From the NCBI GenBank assembly GCA_038502055.1, contig JAXRKN010000040.1:5852501-5916500 (forward strand): DNA of 64,000 bases, written 5' to 3'. The stretch comes from Tanytarsus gracilentus (Eukaryota > Arthropoda > Insecta > Diptera > Chironomidae). Under the pieces are notes generated by a model, which saw only the letters and a program-made list of their open reading frames with translations, was not told where the DNA came from and searched no databases. The translations under genes were made by a program, and so were the position numbers. Shown in pieces: positions 12,701 to 23,588 of this stretch (the first letter of the stretch is position 1; every line of letters starts with the position of its first letter).

Positions 12701-15183
12701 AATAAAAATAAAAGAATTAGTGCACTCCTGGCGAGAAAATTTTATCATAATAGAACCCCCCCCCCCCGCGTGGCTTATCCCCCGCGCTCCCGTGTTTGTC
12801 TGTTTTTGGCCTGGGGAAACAGGTTTTGGAAAAATCCAAAATTAATATATAGCGGAGCTATAATTATCCATTTATCACACAAACACTCGACTTTAGGGGT
12901 TGTGTGGATAAACCCTCAATAGTTCACCAATAAAAGTCAACTGTAGTAGCGCCATATTGAACATTCTTTCCTATGATGTTACGCAATATATGATAATGCG
13001 CTTCTCATGTTCGATGAACATTTTAAATATTTAAAAAATTCTTTTCTCACATAAACTTCTTCGAAAAATATTTATCGATGACACAGCGACGTGGCTTAAT
13101 AACAATAACTATCACAAAATTCGATTTATCAACACTGAAGCTACACAAAAGCCTCCCGAAAAAAAAATGTAAAGAAATATAAAGAGATTGTGTGTATTTT
13201 GCCGAACAATTCTCATTTCTCAAAGTCCTTGAAGACTCTTTTTCCAAATCGTTAGGCGATTAAATTTTTTCTTCTTCACGCGGGCTCAAAAATCGATACG
13301 GAGATTAAAAACTGTGGACAGTAGACAATAATCATAATAAGAGCCTGGTTCGCGCAGCACAAAAGAGTGAAAGATTTTTACTCATTTTTTTCTGTTAAAA
13401 GAAAGAAATCTTCACAAAGATGTGTAAAGTTTTTTAAATAAAAAAATCTTTTTTATCATTTTCATTCGAGCGCCTTACTCTCTCTCTCTGTGTCTATTGT
13501 GGCTGAACTCACAAAAAAATCGAAGAGAGTCCATAAGGCAATTGTTTCATATAAATAAATTACGGTAAAATTTTTGTTTTTATAATTCTCCCTCACATCA
13601 TGTTCGCATCTCAAAAACCAGTGCTCATCTTCTCGTTTTAATTATTGTTGTTGAGAAGAGCGAAAGTGCCCGACATTCGATTTAAATAAAAATTGGAATT
13701 CTCGATCACTTAACGGATTTTTATGTTTGTGAGATGTGTAAGAAAGATTAGAATGAATTATTGACACACATTAATTACGTTGCTGGTGATTATGCAATTG
13801 AGATGTGAATTTTTTAAACTTTTTTTAAAATATTTAATTCCTTTAAAAAAATAAAAATGTGAGAAAATTTTCGAACCTTGAAAACATTTAAAAATCTTTC
13901 TAATTTCATTCACATTAATTTTTTGGGAAGATTTTAAAGTGGACATCATTATAGAGAACCCGTGATGTACGTATCAATAGAAGACTGAAAAATTTGTTGA
14001 CATCATCACACGGGCGTCCATCAATATTGAAAAATTAGGCACTTGGGATGTGGCTGAAGAAAAAGAAGCATTCTACGCGATATAAATTAACATTCGATCG
14101 ACAATAAATCATCGAATTAAGTCGTGGAATTACTTAATATCTATCGCTTGATAAGGATAGTTATAAAAGACTCGCACACAAAAAAAAGATCATTTATCTA
14201 TGTTCGACTCCCTTTTTAAATAAAGAAAAAGAAGAAGAATCCGACAAAACTTCGATCACCGATAGTGTGAGAGAGGTCGAGAATAAAAAGGATTAGAAAT
14301 TTATGAAAGAGAGAAGAAAAAAATTATTATAATTTTCTCTCTTCGTTCACGCTTTCTTAAATGAATTATGTGTTGATCGTCAATTAATAATTTTTGATAA
14401 TTTATAGTCACACCACACATGTGTTTTGATAACTTCTCCACCGAAAAAAAAAATTGTGCGTTTAGATCAGAAGAGAATCTTAGAGAAAAAATAACATTAA
14501 AGGATTTTCACCGCCACTGTCACAGAACGGAGCGCGCGGTAGTGTTGATGATGATCCCCCAAAAGAAATAATTTATTGATTGAATCTGATTATAATCAAT
14601 TAACTGACACTATGAGCCTTTCATTAAGCGATAAAACTGTCACTATAAATTAGAATTCACAAGGAGGATTACCAGTCGTGGTGGTGGAGATGGTCAGAAG
14701 AGAGGAAAAATGATTTAGTGGATTGACATCATAAATTTGTTTCAATCACAACACACACACACACACTCACAAACACTCGAGAACAATTTAAAGCGCACGA
14801 GAGCGACGGCGGTTGGCTTTGATTAAAAGGCGGCAAAATTGAGTGATAATCAAATTGAGTCAGCAAAAAAAATTAAATTCTACGACACACACTAGAGTCT
14901 CATGTGGATTTATTATTACAATAATTTTTGAGTGCTCAGTTCCTTTCACCACACATTTTTATGTAACATTTTTAACATATCATTGCGCGATTGAGAGAAA
15001 TGTTCAAGAGCACCCATATGGAACCGTGGCAATATAATAAAAGCAATTACTCGGCAGAAAATGATCTCCTCCACTTATCAATGATCTCAACATATATAAA
15101 AAAAATAAAAACATCTCGAAAAATATTTTTTTTTCAAAGGAGTTTTGCCGACGTTTTCATTCATGAGTGTAACTTACCTTCAT
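3795..15183 (-). CDS. Second Arrowhead-type LIM-homeobox gene (Awh paralogue), complete
   Basis: Coding exons on the minus strand are 15178-15183 (start, M-K), 6350-6531 (LIM1), 4171-4388 (LIM2) and 3795-4105 (linker, homeodomain, tail). They sum to 717 bp, or 238 residues plus stop. LIM1 begins TELSTCAACGDSIADRYLLE and LIM2 begins TFGAKCSKCCRPIASSDWVR; both keep the Cys/His zinc ligands. The homeodomain differs from the neighbouring Awh at only about five positions, including Cys instead of Ser after the invariant Asn (WFQNCRARQKK). The linker intron is in the same place and phase as in Awh, but the intron inside the homeobox is absent. The tail (ending CMSSSITAAA) lacks the RHINLQLTYSF and DELS...HC blocks. 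The two-codon first exon is inferred: an ATG-AAG followed by a perfect GTAAGTT donor matches the M-K start of fly Awh and the required phase. A nuclear DNA-binding role is expected from the family. Confidence 0.85.
4389..6349 (-). other. Intron between LIM1 and LIM2 exons of the Awh paralogue
   Basis: This is a 1.96-kb AT-rich intron with canonical ends. Open frames inside it (4510-4713, 5192-5505, 6035-6235) are short, AT-biased and without family resemblance, so I see no nested gene. Confidence 0.6.
12756..12767. repeat. Poly-C tract (12 C)
   Basis: A run of twelve C residues followed by a GC-rich stretch to about 12795 stands out in otherwise AT-rich intron sequence. No coding or RNA signature was seen around it. 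Confidence 0.8.
14751..14766. repeat. (AC)n microsatellite
   Basis: A run of eight AC dinucleotides lies about 0.4 kb 3' of the putative first exon of the minus-strand Awh paralogue, inside its first intron. Confidence 0.9.
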
Positions 15184-17001
15184 AATGTTTTTTTCACAGA
15201 AAATATCTTTTTTAAAGTCACACACGACTTAAAATATTTTTTTTCACCTCACTCGAGTATCAAAATAGAACTGTCTCCTCACACTTCACAACTTCTTCTG
15301 ATACACCTTATCGATAAAGACATGTGGAATATTCCCGGGACATATGTTTTATATTTTTTTTTTCAGATAATTCGTCACCTCGTCTAGATGCTCGTGTGAT
15401 GGGTTTGTTGATCGTTTAAACACACGTTTCAAATATCGTGGATTATTCACATGTCAAAAGTGCCTCATGCAATTTCTTAAACAATATATATCGAAACACT
15501 CGCTCCAGATGGATAAGAATTTTTTTTATTCTCGCTCTCGATGCTACACACGCATCACCTCGGCACCGATACACATCGACAACTGACAATATCGGCACAA
15601 AAAAAGTGTATCTTGGGATGACGGAGAGCTTTTAATTTCTGTAATCATACACGTGTCGTGTTAGTGTTAGTAAATCTGAATATGATTGGCTCATGCTTAT
15701 ACGATTTATGTTACACTGTCAGTGGTCACGCCCATTTCTTTATTTATTATTCTCTCCCTCATGTACATGCTTCTTATTGCTGTTGTATGTTTACTTTTTC
15801 GTAAGGTTAATGTTTGATTATATGTAAAATTCTCACCGTCATATTCGATTCTTATCAGGTTCAAAATAAAAGTTTGAAAAAATCGATGGAATTAAATTTT
15901 TACTTTTTGCCATTTTTTAAATTGCAAATATTTAAAAAGATTGCAAAAATTTACGCACAAATTTGAATAAAATTTAAATTTAGTTTCATTAGCAAATTTT
16001 TTATGTTCATTTTTCATGAACTTAATCTGACACTATGTGCGAAATTAAACAAATTTGTTACTAAACGCACGTGTAATGTCAATAGTTAAAAAGCAAAAAA
16101 TAGTTTTATTAATTTCAGGTATTTTTTTTAAAAAATTAAGTCATCACATAGCAGCAGGCAACCCAATAAAAAAAGGAATAAAAAATTTATATAAAGTCAT
16201 TCAGGAAATGTTTTTAGAAATAAAACCGCAATCAGCATGAGATTAATCATCATTGATAAGCTCCAAACATTAAAGTGCTCAACGTCACGAAAATTATGTC
16301 AATAGATTTCACCCTCACGATATGCATGCGTCGACCTCCTTTAAGTGAATATCATTTCACGTGTCACAGCAGCACACACAGATGCCTTTTCATACTTTAC
16401 AGAACAAAAAGTATCTTTCTATTTTTGCAACCAAATATATCAATGCGTGTACTGTCGCGTGGGTGAATAAAAATAGTTGAAGGAAGCTATTTTTTCCATC
16501 TCAACGCATCACGACAAATTTGCTTTTATTAGAGACACGTGCCTTGTTGAGAAAAAGTTGCTATTGACTTTGTTCGAGAGGAGAGAATCTAAATGATTAT
16601 GTTGTGGCTTTTCTGCTAATGCGCTCTTTAATCGTTTCAAGATCACATGACACGTGTGAGAAATTTAATTGCAGAATAATTTGAGTTGGGGTGTTAAAAA
16701 CTTCAATTTTTATATGATTTTTTTAACGTCTGCTCAAATTTTGAATTCCAAAGAAACCCTTCGGAAGCTATGTTGGTCATTTTGAAGAAAAAGAAAAACT
16801 GAATGTTTTAAAAACGTGAATCTCAAATTATTATTTTGATAAGTAATTAAACTTAAATAATACAGGTAAGTTATCTTAAAGTTATCATTGTAATGTGAAG
16901 TAACTAATAAACTTGAAGAATCTATAAATTCACGCTAATTTCATCTTTAAAATTTAATTTTTTCAATTTCTAACCTTTACGTTTAGAAGAAAAACAGCAC
17001 T
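15184..17001. other. Intergenic region upstream of the Awh paralogue and the MYND-Tudor gene
   Basis: The two flanking genes start divergently from this 1.8-kb interval, so it should hold both promoters and the 5' UTRs. A plausible donor near 16864 (CAG followed by GTAAGTT) could end a non-coding 5' exon of the plus-strand gene. No coding region is supported. Confidence 0.45.
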
Positions 17002-18249
17002 ATGAATTTGTTGTGTAATTATTGCCACAAACCTGCTAATTACTCTTGTGGACGATGCAAAGTCGATCGATATTGTTCACAAAATTGTCAACTCGTAGAC
17101 TTTCCGTCACACCGCTTTGTTTGCTTCAACGTGCCGTAAGTTATTTTAAATTTATTGTCGACACGAGATCCAGTGAAAATTTAATCTTACAGGGCTTTAA
17201 TACCCTCTGTTGAGTTAGAATCACTTGCTGTTATGCCAAATTCTGATGACGATCTACCGGTTGTTTCAAAACTCCAACTTGTGGATGCCAATCAAAACGA
17301 GACGATTGTGAACTTAAACAAGCCACCAAAAGAAGTACCTCAGAAGCAAGAAGCTGTTCCTCTCAATCACATTCCTGAACGAGAAAAACGCAAGATTGTT
17401 ATCAATGAAGTTCCTGAGAAGCCACAAAGACCTTCAAAAACGAACGAAAGTCAAGTGGTTAAAGAAGATGAACAGGTCAAGGCCACAGGAAGTCGCGTAA
17501 TTCTCTCGGAAAATCAAACTGCTGCTAATCGTCAAGTAGTTAATGAAGCACCACTCAAAACTCCAGCTTTTAATCCAGGTCCTCGTACTCTGCCACCAGA
17601 AAGTCAGAAACAATTGAAAATTCCATCAACTTCGGCACCAATTCAAAAGCTACCAATCGCCAATGAGACTCCAAAAAATCCAATGCATTTAATGCAGAAA
17701 CTTGCTGCTGCAAAAAAATCAAAAGAAAATCAACGCATTTTCTTCAAGGACGTTAAACACCGTGAACTCGAAATTAAAGATCACAAGGTGGCAGTCATGA
17801 ATGGTGATCCTGAAAATAAGTTGCTATATGTCTTGGAAACTTTTGATGCAAACATTGAAGACTACTTGGGCTACATTGCAGACACGATTAAGGACATTGT
17901 TTCAATAAGCACAATCGCAGACTATGTTCCAGAGAAGCAAGAGATGATTTTGGCAAGATTCGAAGGGGAATTTTATCGCGGCGTACATACTGGAAATGTA
18001 AAGCAGGAATACTATGAAGTTTTCTTCGTCGACTATGGCAACGTATCTTACTGTCCACCGACTGAAATTAAGCCTCTCACCAAATCACTTCAAATGGACA
18101 TCATTCTGCATAAGATTTACTTGGAAAATTTAACACTTCCCTTGAGCAAGAAAGCAATGCAATTATTTGGCGGCGAAGCTCCGATCGCTATCAAAGTCAA
18201 TGGGAAAAAGGAAGACGGAAGCTACAGTTGCCAAGTCATCGGCTTATAA
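17002..18249 (+). CDS. MYND zinc finger and Tudor domain protein
   Basis: Two coding exons (17002-17135 and 17193-18249) encode 396 residues. Residues 5-41 form a MYND zinc finger with ligands C5, C8, C16, C19, C25, C29, H37 and C41. A long, polar Pro/Lys/Asn-rich linker follows. A single extended Tudor domain lies around residues 255-365, with the core ARFEGEFYRG and EVFFVDYGNV. Proteins with MYND plus Tudor in insects (for example the Vreteno/Veneno group and TDRD1 in vertebrates) bind symmetrically dimethylated arginines on PIWI proteins and organise germline or cytoplasmic piRNA granules. That role is inferred from architecture. The aromatic and Asp/Asn positions of the Tudor cage (FVDYGN) are present. 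A polyadenylation signal is at 18339. Which member of the insect family this is cannot be settled here. Confidence 0.88.
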
Positions 18250-18338
18250 ATATTTAAGATTATTAGATTCATTTTGACCTTTATATCATTTCATTTACCT
18301 AAAAAGTTGCTAAAGTATATCCTAGAAAATGATATACA

Positions 18339-18344
18339 ATAAAA
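18339..18344 (+). terminator. Polyadenylation signal of the MYND-Tudor gene
   Basis: An AATAAA hexamer lies 90 bp after the stop codon. A minus-strand AATAAA (TTTATT at 18377-18382) for the convergent neighbour lies only about 35 bp further on. Confidence 0.6.
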
Positions 18345-18488
18345 AGTTATAAAGATTTTAAGCAAATACAAAATATTTTTATTTTTTTCCTTTTCAATTT
18401 GAATGAGTAACATAAATATTTAATGACTTTAAGGTATTGTGTGAGCGATTAAGCCTTAAAATAAGACCTCGTTATGATATTAAATGAA

Positions 18489-19269
18489 CTACCATTGCTT
18501 AATGAACGAATCATCGCAAGCGTCTCCTGAAAATTTCAAGTCATCCATTGAGAAATCAAAATCGAAATCGGGAATGACAATTTCATCATTTGACTCCTCT
18601 GTAGTTTCATTCATTCCATGCGAAAATCCAGAGTCATTGGTGATTTTAGTAATGAGATTAAAGTCCTCGTCAAATTCTATCTCCGGAAACTTGAAATCAG
18701 TGTCTTTTTGGGGAGTACGAACATGTATGGGTGATGGCATTCGCTTTAGCTCAGGTTCTTCATCAGCATCATAACCGCCGTCACTGTAGATATCGGTTGA
18801 GTTTAACGGATCCATCATCAATAGCTCAAAGAATTCAGGAGTAATACGACGGTCCATAATCATCTCAATATCGGCTAAAAATCAAGTCTCATTTAAATTA
18901 CTCTCAGTACTCTCTTTAAAACTACCTACACTTCTTATCTCCATTACAGAAACATCCGCCATGAATAGATGGATGAAAATCACATGAAAAATCCTGAAGA
19001 GTTTCCGTTGATAATTTTGGCGCCTGGATCTCTTTGTTCTTTCCGATTTCATTCTTAAGCCCTCTGCATGGTGTTTTAAACATTGACGATTGATTCGTCG
19101 CATCCTTAAATGGCACTTTTCGTGGTGTGTTCTCCATTCTCATGTTTTTTGCTGGAAGATCTAGAGAGAGAGAGAATGAAAATGACTTAAATTCAATTTT
19201 AAGCTTTCAATTACCGGCAATATTATGCTCTCCCGATGTCAATGTGCGTAGAAGCGTACTGTGACTCAT
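18489..19269 (-). CDS. Acidic securin-like protein (tentative)
   Basis: Three coding exons (19215-19269, 18930-19160 and 18489-18874) give 223 residues in an intact frame. The second donor (T|GTAGGT at 18929) was chosen because it alone keeps the frame. The N-terminal half is basic with several Ser/Thr-Pro sites (ENTPRK, KTPCR) and a destruction-box-like KVPFKDATN. The C-terminal half is strongly acidic, with EFFELLMMDPL, KFPEIEFDED and DFDFDFSMDDL. A basic, degron-bearing N-terminus plus an acidic C-terminus with an aromatic 'FF...DPL' segment is the layout of securin (PTTG, fly Pimples), which inhibits separase until the APC/C degrades it. Sequence conservation in that family is minimal, so the call is tentative. 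It is divergent to NXF1 and convergent with the MYND-Tudor gene. Confidence 0.6.
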
Positions 19270-19626
19270 TTTATAATGTTTTCTTATCAATTATCCTTCT
19301 TGTTGTGATGAAAATTAATTAAAATAGTAAATCAGCGTTAACGAATTTTTTCGAAGCACAAAAAAGTGAGAATGTGTGCGTGAGGGGTGCGAAACTAAGC
19401 GAGAGAAATTTCATCATCATTTACAAAGCAAATTAAAACTTTTATTTTTCTCTATTTGTCTCGCTGAAAGCAAATTATTAAAAATTTAAACTAGATTAAA
19501 TTGAATACGAGAGTGTGAGCAACAGTAATCGAGTGAAAAGAGCCAAAGAAAGTGAGAAAATTGTGAAAAAATTAAAATCAAGAAAATTTCATCGCAATTT
19601 GAAACATTTATTCCGAATTGGCCACA
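19270..19626. promoter_or_regulatory. Shared divergent promoter region: securin-like gene and NXF1
   Basis: The start codons of two divergent genes are 357 bp apart, so both 5' UTRs and promoters must lie here. No TATA box or named motif was convincingly identified. Confidence 0.5.
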
Positions 19627-22600
19627 ATGAGCATGATGAATAGGAGAGGAGGAGGCAAATATAGGGGTGGTAATCGCCCCAATCAAGGTAGCTTCCAAAC
19701 TGGACGGTTTTCTGATGGTAAGTTTTGTTACAAAAAAAATTGTCGCTGTATCTCACTGGATCTTTTTATTTTAGAACATGATAATCGGACAAACACAAAC
19801 TTCAGTAAAACTAATCGTCGAGTCAGCTTCAAGACCTCGGGACGTCTCAATAAGTCAATTGATGACATGAAAATAAAGGCTTATCTTGAGAACGATGACG
19901 AGATGGGAAGTGAGATAAGACAGGGTTCATTTGATGGACAGCGAAGACCAAAAGGCAGATTTCCAAGAAAAGGCTCGCCTATTCCTCGCGGTATGGGAGG
20001 AGGCGGTAAACTAATCCAGCATCCAGCCGGCTGGTATATGGTGACAATTACGCAAGGAGGAAAATATGATCGAGATACTCTGTTGCGATTGCTGATGTCT
20101 GCCGTTGCACCAACAACTTTCAATGCGCAATTCTATCGTATTGACAAAGACACAAACGCTGCTATTTTCTACCTTGATGATTTTGATACGGCCGAAAAAA
20201 TTCTCCGACAAGACAAGAAAATTGAACTTCCTGATGGCTTTAAAATGATCATCAGAGCACGTGGGAGTGTGCCGCAAGTGAGAGTAGACGAATCGCTAAA
20301 GGAGAGAATGAAATTGGCGATGGTCAAGCGATACAATGCTCAAACAAAGGCAATGGACCTTACAAAGTTTCATGGTGATCCAGACTTTACAGACATATTC
20401 TGTGCACTCGCTCGTCCTCAAGTTATGACAACTGTCATCGATATTATTGCCGAAAATATCCCCGATTTAGAAGCACTCAATCTTAATGATAATAAATTGG
20501 GTCTGCTTGATCATCTCAAAATGCTTACAACAAAACTACCAAATCTGAAGATACTTTATCTTGGAAATAACAAAGTAAGTTAAACTTTGATAAATTGTAT
20601 TTTTGTGCTAATCAAAAAATTGCTTCTAGATTTTCACTATAAGCTCACTTGATGTCTTTAAAAACCTCCCACTCGTCGAATTATTTTTGGAAGGAAATCC
20701 TTGTAAAAAGCGCTATAAGGATAATGCAACCTTCGTCAGGTATATTGAATTTCCATCGGGAATAAGTTAAAAAAAACTGATAATGGACATGAAAATAAGT
20801 GTTTAAAATCTGCTGCTTTTATTGCCTAACGCCAATTTCTGAAAGAAAACTTAAAAGACTATCTTGAACACTCTTGATGCTTTCACTGGAGTTGGTTGGC
20901 GATTGAGTGCGGTGGTCATCGACAAGCTCAAAGTTTTAATTAACTTCCACAGGATTTTTATTATTTAGTGTCTCTTTTAATGTTAAAAGTGCTTAGAAAA
21001 AAATGTTTTGTAGTAATAATGATTGAATATTTTGGGTCAGTTTAGAGTTTATGTTGTTACTAGAAATCGCGGTAAAGTTTAAAATGTAAGAGTGATTGCA
21101 ATAAGTTCCGAAAATATGGGTTAAAAAATGATGAACCAAAAAAAAAATCATAATGACAAAAAATTAAAGTCAAACTTTCAAAAAAATATGTGAATGTGAA
21201 AAGTTAACAGCTGGAAATTAATCAAAGTCATTAATTAATGAAAGAAAAGTTCAATTAAATGATTGAATGAGTTATTAGATTGAATCATGGCAGATTTAAA
21301 GTTAATGAAAAGCATTTCATGCATCAAATCGTCGATTTTGGAGACGTCGTTGGCACACACACAAAAAAGAGACTTCTTATGAAGCTCTTCAAAATCGCGA
21401 AAGGCTGAATAAGCTTTCGCGCAAAACAACCTTGTTATGAAAAGTCCAACACGTGTTATTATGCTGAAAAAAAATTGAATGAAACAACGAAAAAGAAAAA
21501 TGTTTGATCATTTGAAAGATCTGCCTGTGCGAATTTCTGTGTGGATGAAAGAATGAATGAAAACTTTATTGAAATTTTTAATGACGTTGACATTTCCACT
21601 TTAATTTGGATCATTTCACAATCTTGCTCAAAATGATATGTTTTAGAAACTATTTGTAATCACGTGTTTATCGAGTAAGATGCGCACATAAAATATCATA
21701 ATGGATATTTCGTGAAAATTAGCAACATGATTTTTAAATTGATTTCATTTAACTCTAAAAAGTTTGTTTGAATAATTTTCTAAGCATTTTAAACCTTTTA
21801 CTTTTTTGTAACTTAAGACTTTGATTTTCGACGAACTTCTCCATAGCAAAATTATTTCTTCCACAGTGAAATTAAAAGGAAATTTCCTAAATTGGTGAAA
21901 CTGGTAAGTCGTTGAAAATTATTTTTTTTTAAATTTTTATGGCATATTTTTTTATAAAATAGGATGGCACAGAACTTGGACCTTCAATTGGATTCGACAT
22001 TGCTGAAGATGAACATAAGTTGCCTGTTTGGAAGCAAGCCTATTTCTGCCATGAAAATGGACAGGAACTAGTCGCTACTTTTCTCAAACAGTACTTTGCA
22101 ATTTATGATTCGGACAACAGACAACAACTTCTCGACGCTTACCACGATAGTGCCATGTTCTCGGTAACTGCGACTAGTAATCAGCATTACACAAGAGAAG
22201 AAATGTAAGAAGAAGATTCTTAAATTAAAAATTACTCAATTAATTTTTCTAAATAGGTTAAGCAACTACTGGAAAGTGGGAAGAAATTTGAAGCACCCAA
22301 AAGCCAATGACTACAAGCTTATTAGTCTCAAGCGTGGAAAATTGGCTATTGTCGCTCTCTTAAATGATTTGCCGCCATCAAGACACGACTTGAATTCGTT
22401 TGCTGTCGATTTAACATTCTTCACTGTAAGTTTAAATTTATTTCAATAATTTTTAAAACTAATCAATTTTAATCTTTCAGCCGCAAATGATTGTCTTAAC
22501 TGTGACTGGATTATTCAAGGAAAGAAATTCAGATCCAAAAGCAGAACACACGAGAATCTTCCAAAAGACTCTCGTCATTGTTCCTAACAACGGTGGATTT

Positions 22601-22921
22601 TGTATCAAAAATGAAATGCTTCACATTAACAATGCAACTCCTGTACAAGTGAGAAATTCATTTAAAACACCGACACCACCTGCAGCTCCTTTAACGACGC
22701 CATCGACTTCAGCGATTCAACAATTGCCAGCTGCAAGCGGCACACCAGACGACACGACCAAATTAAAAATGGTGCAGGCAATGTCACAGCAGAGCAATAT
22801 GAATATGGAATGGAGTAAAAAATGCTTAGAGGAAACCAATTGGGACTTTGCGAGGGCGGGCTTTGTGTTCGGTGAACTTTTCAAGCAAAATAAAATTCCG
22901 CCAGAAGCTTTTGCAAAGTAA
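19627..22921 (+). CDS. sbr: Nuclear mRNA export receptor NXF1 (TAP / small bristles)
   Basis: Seven coding exons (19627-19717, 19775-20574, 20630-20739, 21867-21903, 21963-22204, 22257-22425, 22481-22921) encode 629 residues, close to human NXF1 (619). The N-terminus is Arg/Gly-rich. An RRM-like fold starts near residue 117 (GWYMVTITQGGKYD). Leucine-rich repeats follow (ALNLNDNKLG, LKILYLGNNK). The NTF2-like domain spans about residues 369-539 (FLKQYFAIYDS, LLDAYHD). A C-terminal TAP-C/UBA-like domain holds NMNMEWSKKCLEETNWDF. NXF1 with NXT1/p15 carries mRNPs through nuclear pores. The first ATG at 19627 sits in an MSMMNRR context. The third and fourth exons are exactly 110 and 37 nt and flank a 1,127-bp intron, the conserved 'cassette' intron of this family. 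The 57-bp first intron is in frame and free of stops. Confidence 0.97.
20740..21866 (+). promoter_or_regulatory. NXF1 cassette intron (candidate regulated retained intron)
   Basis: This is by far the longest NXF1 intron here (1,127 bp; the other five are 52-59 bp). It lies between exons of 110 and 37 nt. Reading into it from the upstream exon adds RYIEFPSGIS and then a stop at 20768-20770, so a retained form would encode a protein truncated after the leucine-rich repeats. In vertebrate NXF1 and fly sbr the equivalent intron is known to be retained in some transcripts. Retention here is inferred, and I did not recognise a CTE-like RNA structure by eye. Confidence 0.7.
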
Positions 22922-22961
22922 CTGAAGAGAGAAATATTATAATTATAAGAATTTTTTTTGT

Positions 22962-22967
22962 AATAAA
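22962..22967 (+). terminator. Polyadenylation signal of NXF1
   Basis: An AATAAA hexamer lies 41 bp downstream of the NXF1 stop codon and 165 bp before the convergent RPB10 stop. Confidence 0.65.
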
Positions 22968-23131
22968 ATTATAATTTTAAATGATCATATTGGATCACAC
23001 TTTAACTGAAAACTTATTAGGCTTGTTTTATGGGAAATAAAATGAGAAATTTATTAGAAAAATGTCACTTAATACCTATACAATCTTTGAAAATTTACAG
23101 AATCATAATCCAGTTGAGGAAAAAATAGATT

Positions 23132-23389
23132 TTAACGTTCCAGCGGTGCGTAATTGAGGAGTTTTTCAATTAGATCCACATGTCCGAGAAGCATTCGACG
23201 ACAGCAATATCTTTTGAGTCCTAACGCGTCGAGGGCATCACTAAAATGTTTTAACGATTAATTAAAATAATAAATTAAATTTTATCAAACTAACCCTTCT
23301 GTATATTCTGCCTGAAGTAGACCGAGATAAGCCTCCCATTTATTGCCAATGACTTTACCGCAGGTGAAACAACGAATTGGAATAATCAT
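23132..23389 (-). CDS. RPB10: RNA polymerases I, II and III subunit RPB10 (RPABC5)
   Basis: Two coding exons on the minus strand (23295-23389 and 23132-23240) encode 67 residues, exactly the usual length. The N-terminus MIIPIRCFTCGKVIGNKW carries the invariant CxxC zinc pair, and the second zinc pair is the CC of LKRYCCRRMLLGHVDL. The protein ends LIEKLLNYAPLER. RPB10 is a small zinc-binding structural subunit shared by nuclear RNA polymerases I, II and III. It is divergent to the SECp43 gene, with only 199 bp between start codons, and convergent with NXF1. Confidence 0.97.
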
Positions 23390-23588
23390 GATGATTTATT
23401 GAGCACTTTTTCTTCACTTAATTAAATTTTTCTTCACGAGTCTCTAAATTTGTGTTTATGCTTGATTTGAGGGGTGTTCAACTATGGTCTCGTGTGACCA
23501 TGTGACATGTGTCGCACCACAAACAAAAAACAAAATAAAACGTTTCAAAATTTCGATTATAAAAATTTAATTTAAAATACAACTAATC
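23390..23588. promoter_or_regulatory. Shared divergent promoter: RPB10 and SECp43
   Basis: Only 199 bp separate the two start codons, so this interval must hold both promoters and 5' UTRs. It has no obvious TATA box, as is common for housekeeping genes. Confidence 0.55.

Larger units (their letters stand above)
6532..15177 (-). other. Long first intron of the Awh paralogue
   Basis: About 8.6 kb of AT-rich sequence lies between the proposed two-codon first exon and the LIM1 exon. It holds several medium-length open frames on both strands (6544-7643 and 9611-10261) with no recognisable domain, a 12-base C tract within a GC-richer patch near 12756-12800, and an AC dinucleotide run at 14751-14766. 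In a developmental gene such an intron is a natural place for enhancers, but I cannot identify any from sequence alone. Confidence 0.5.

Noticed and set aside
13340..13370. GGTTCGCGC box resembling a tRNA B box
   Set aside because: No matching A box, acceptor stem or terminator at the right distance; no tRNA can be folded there.
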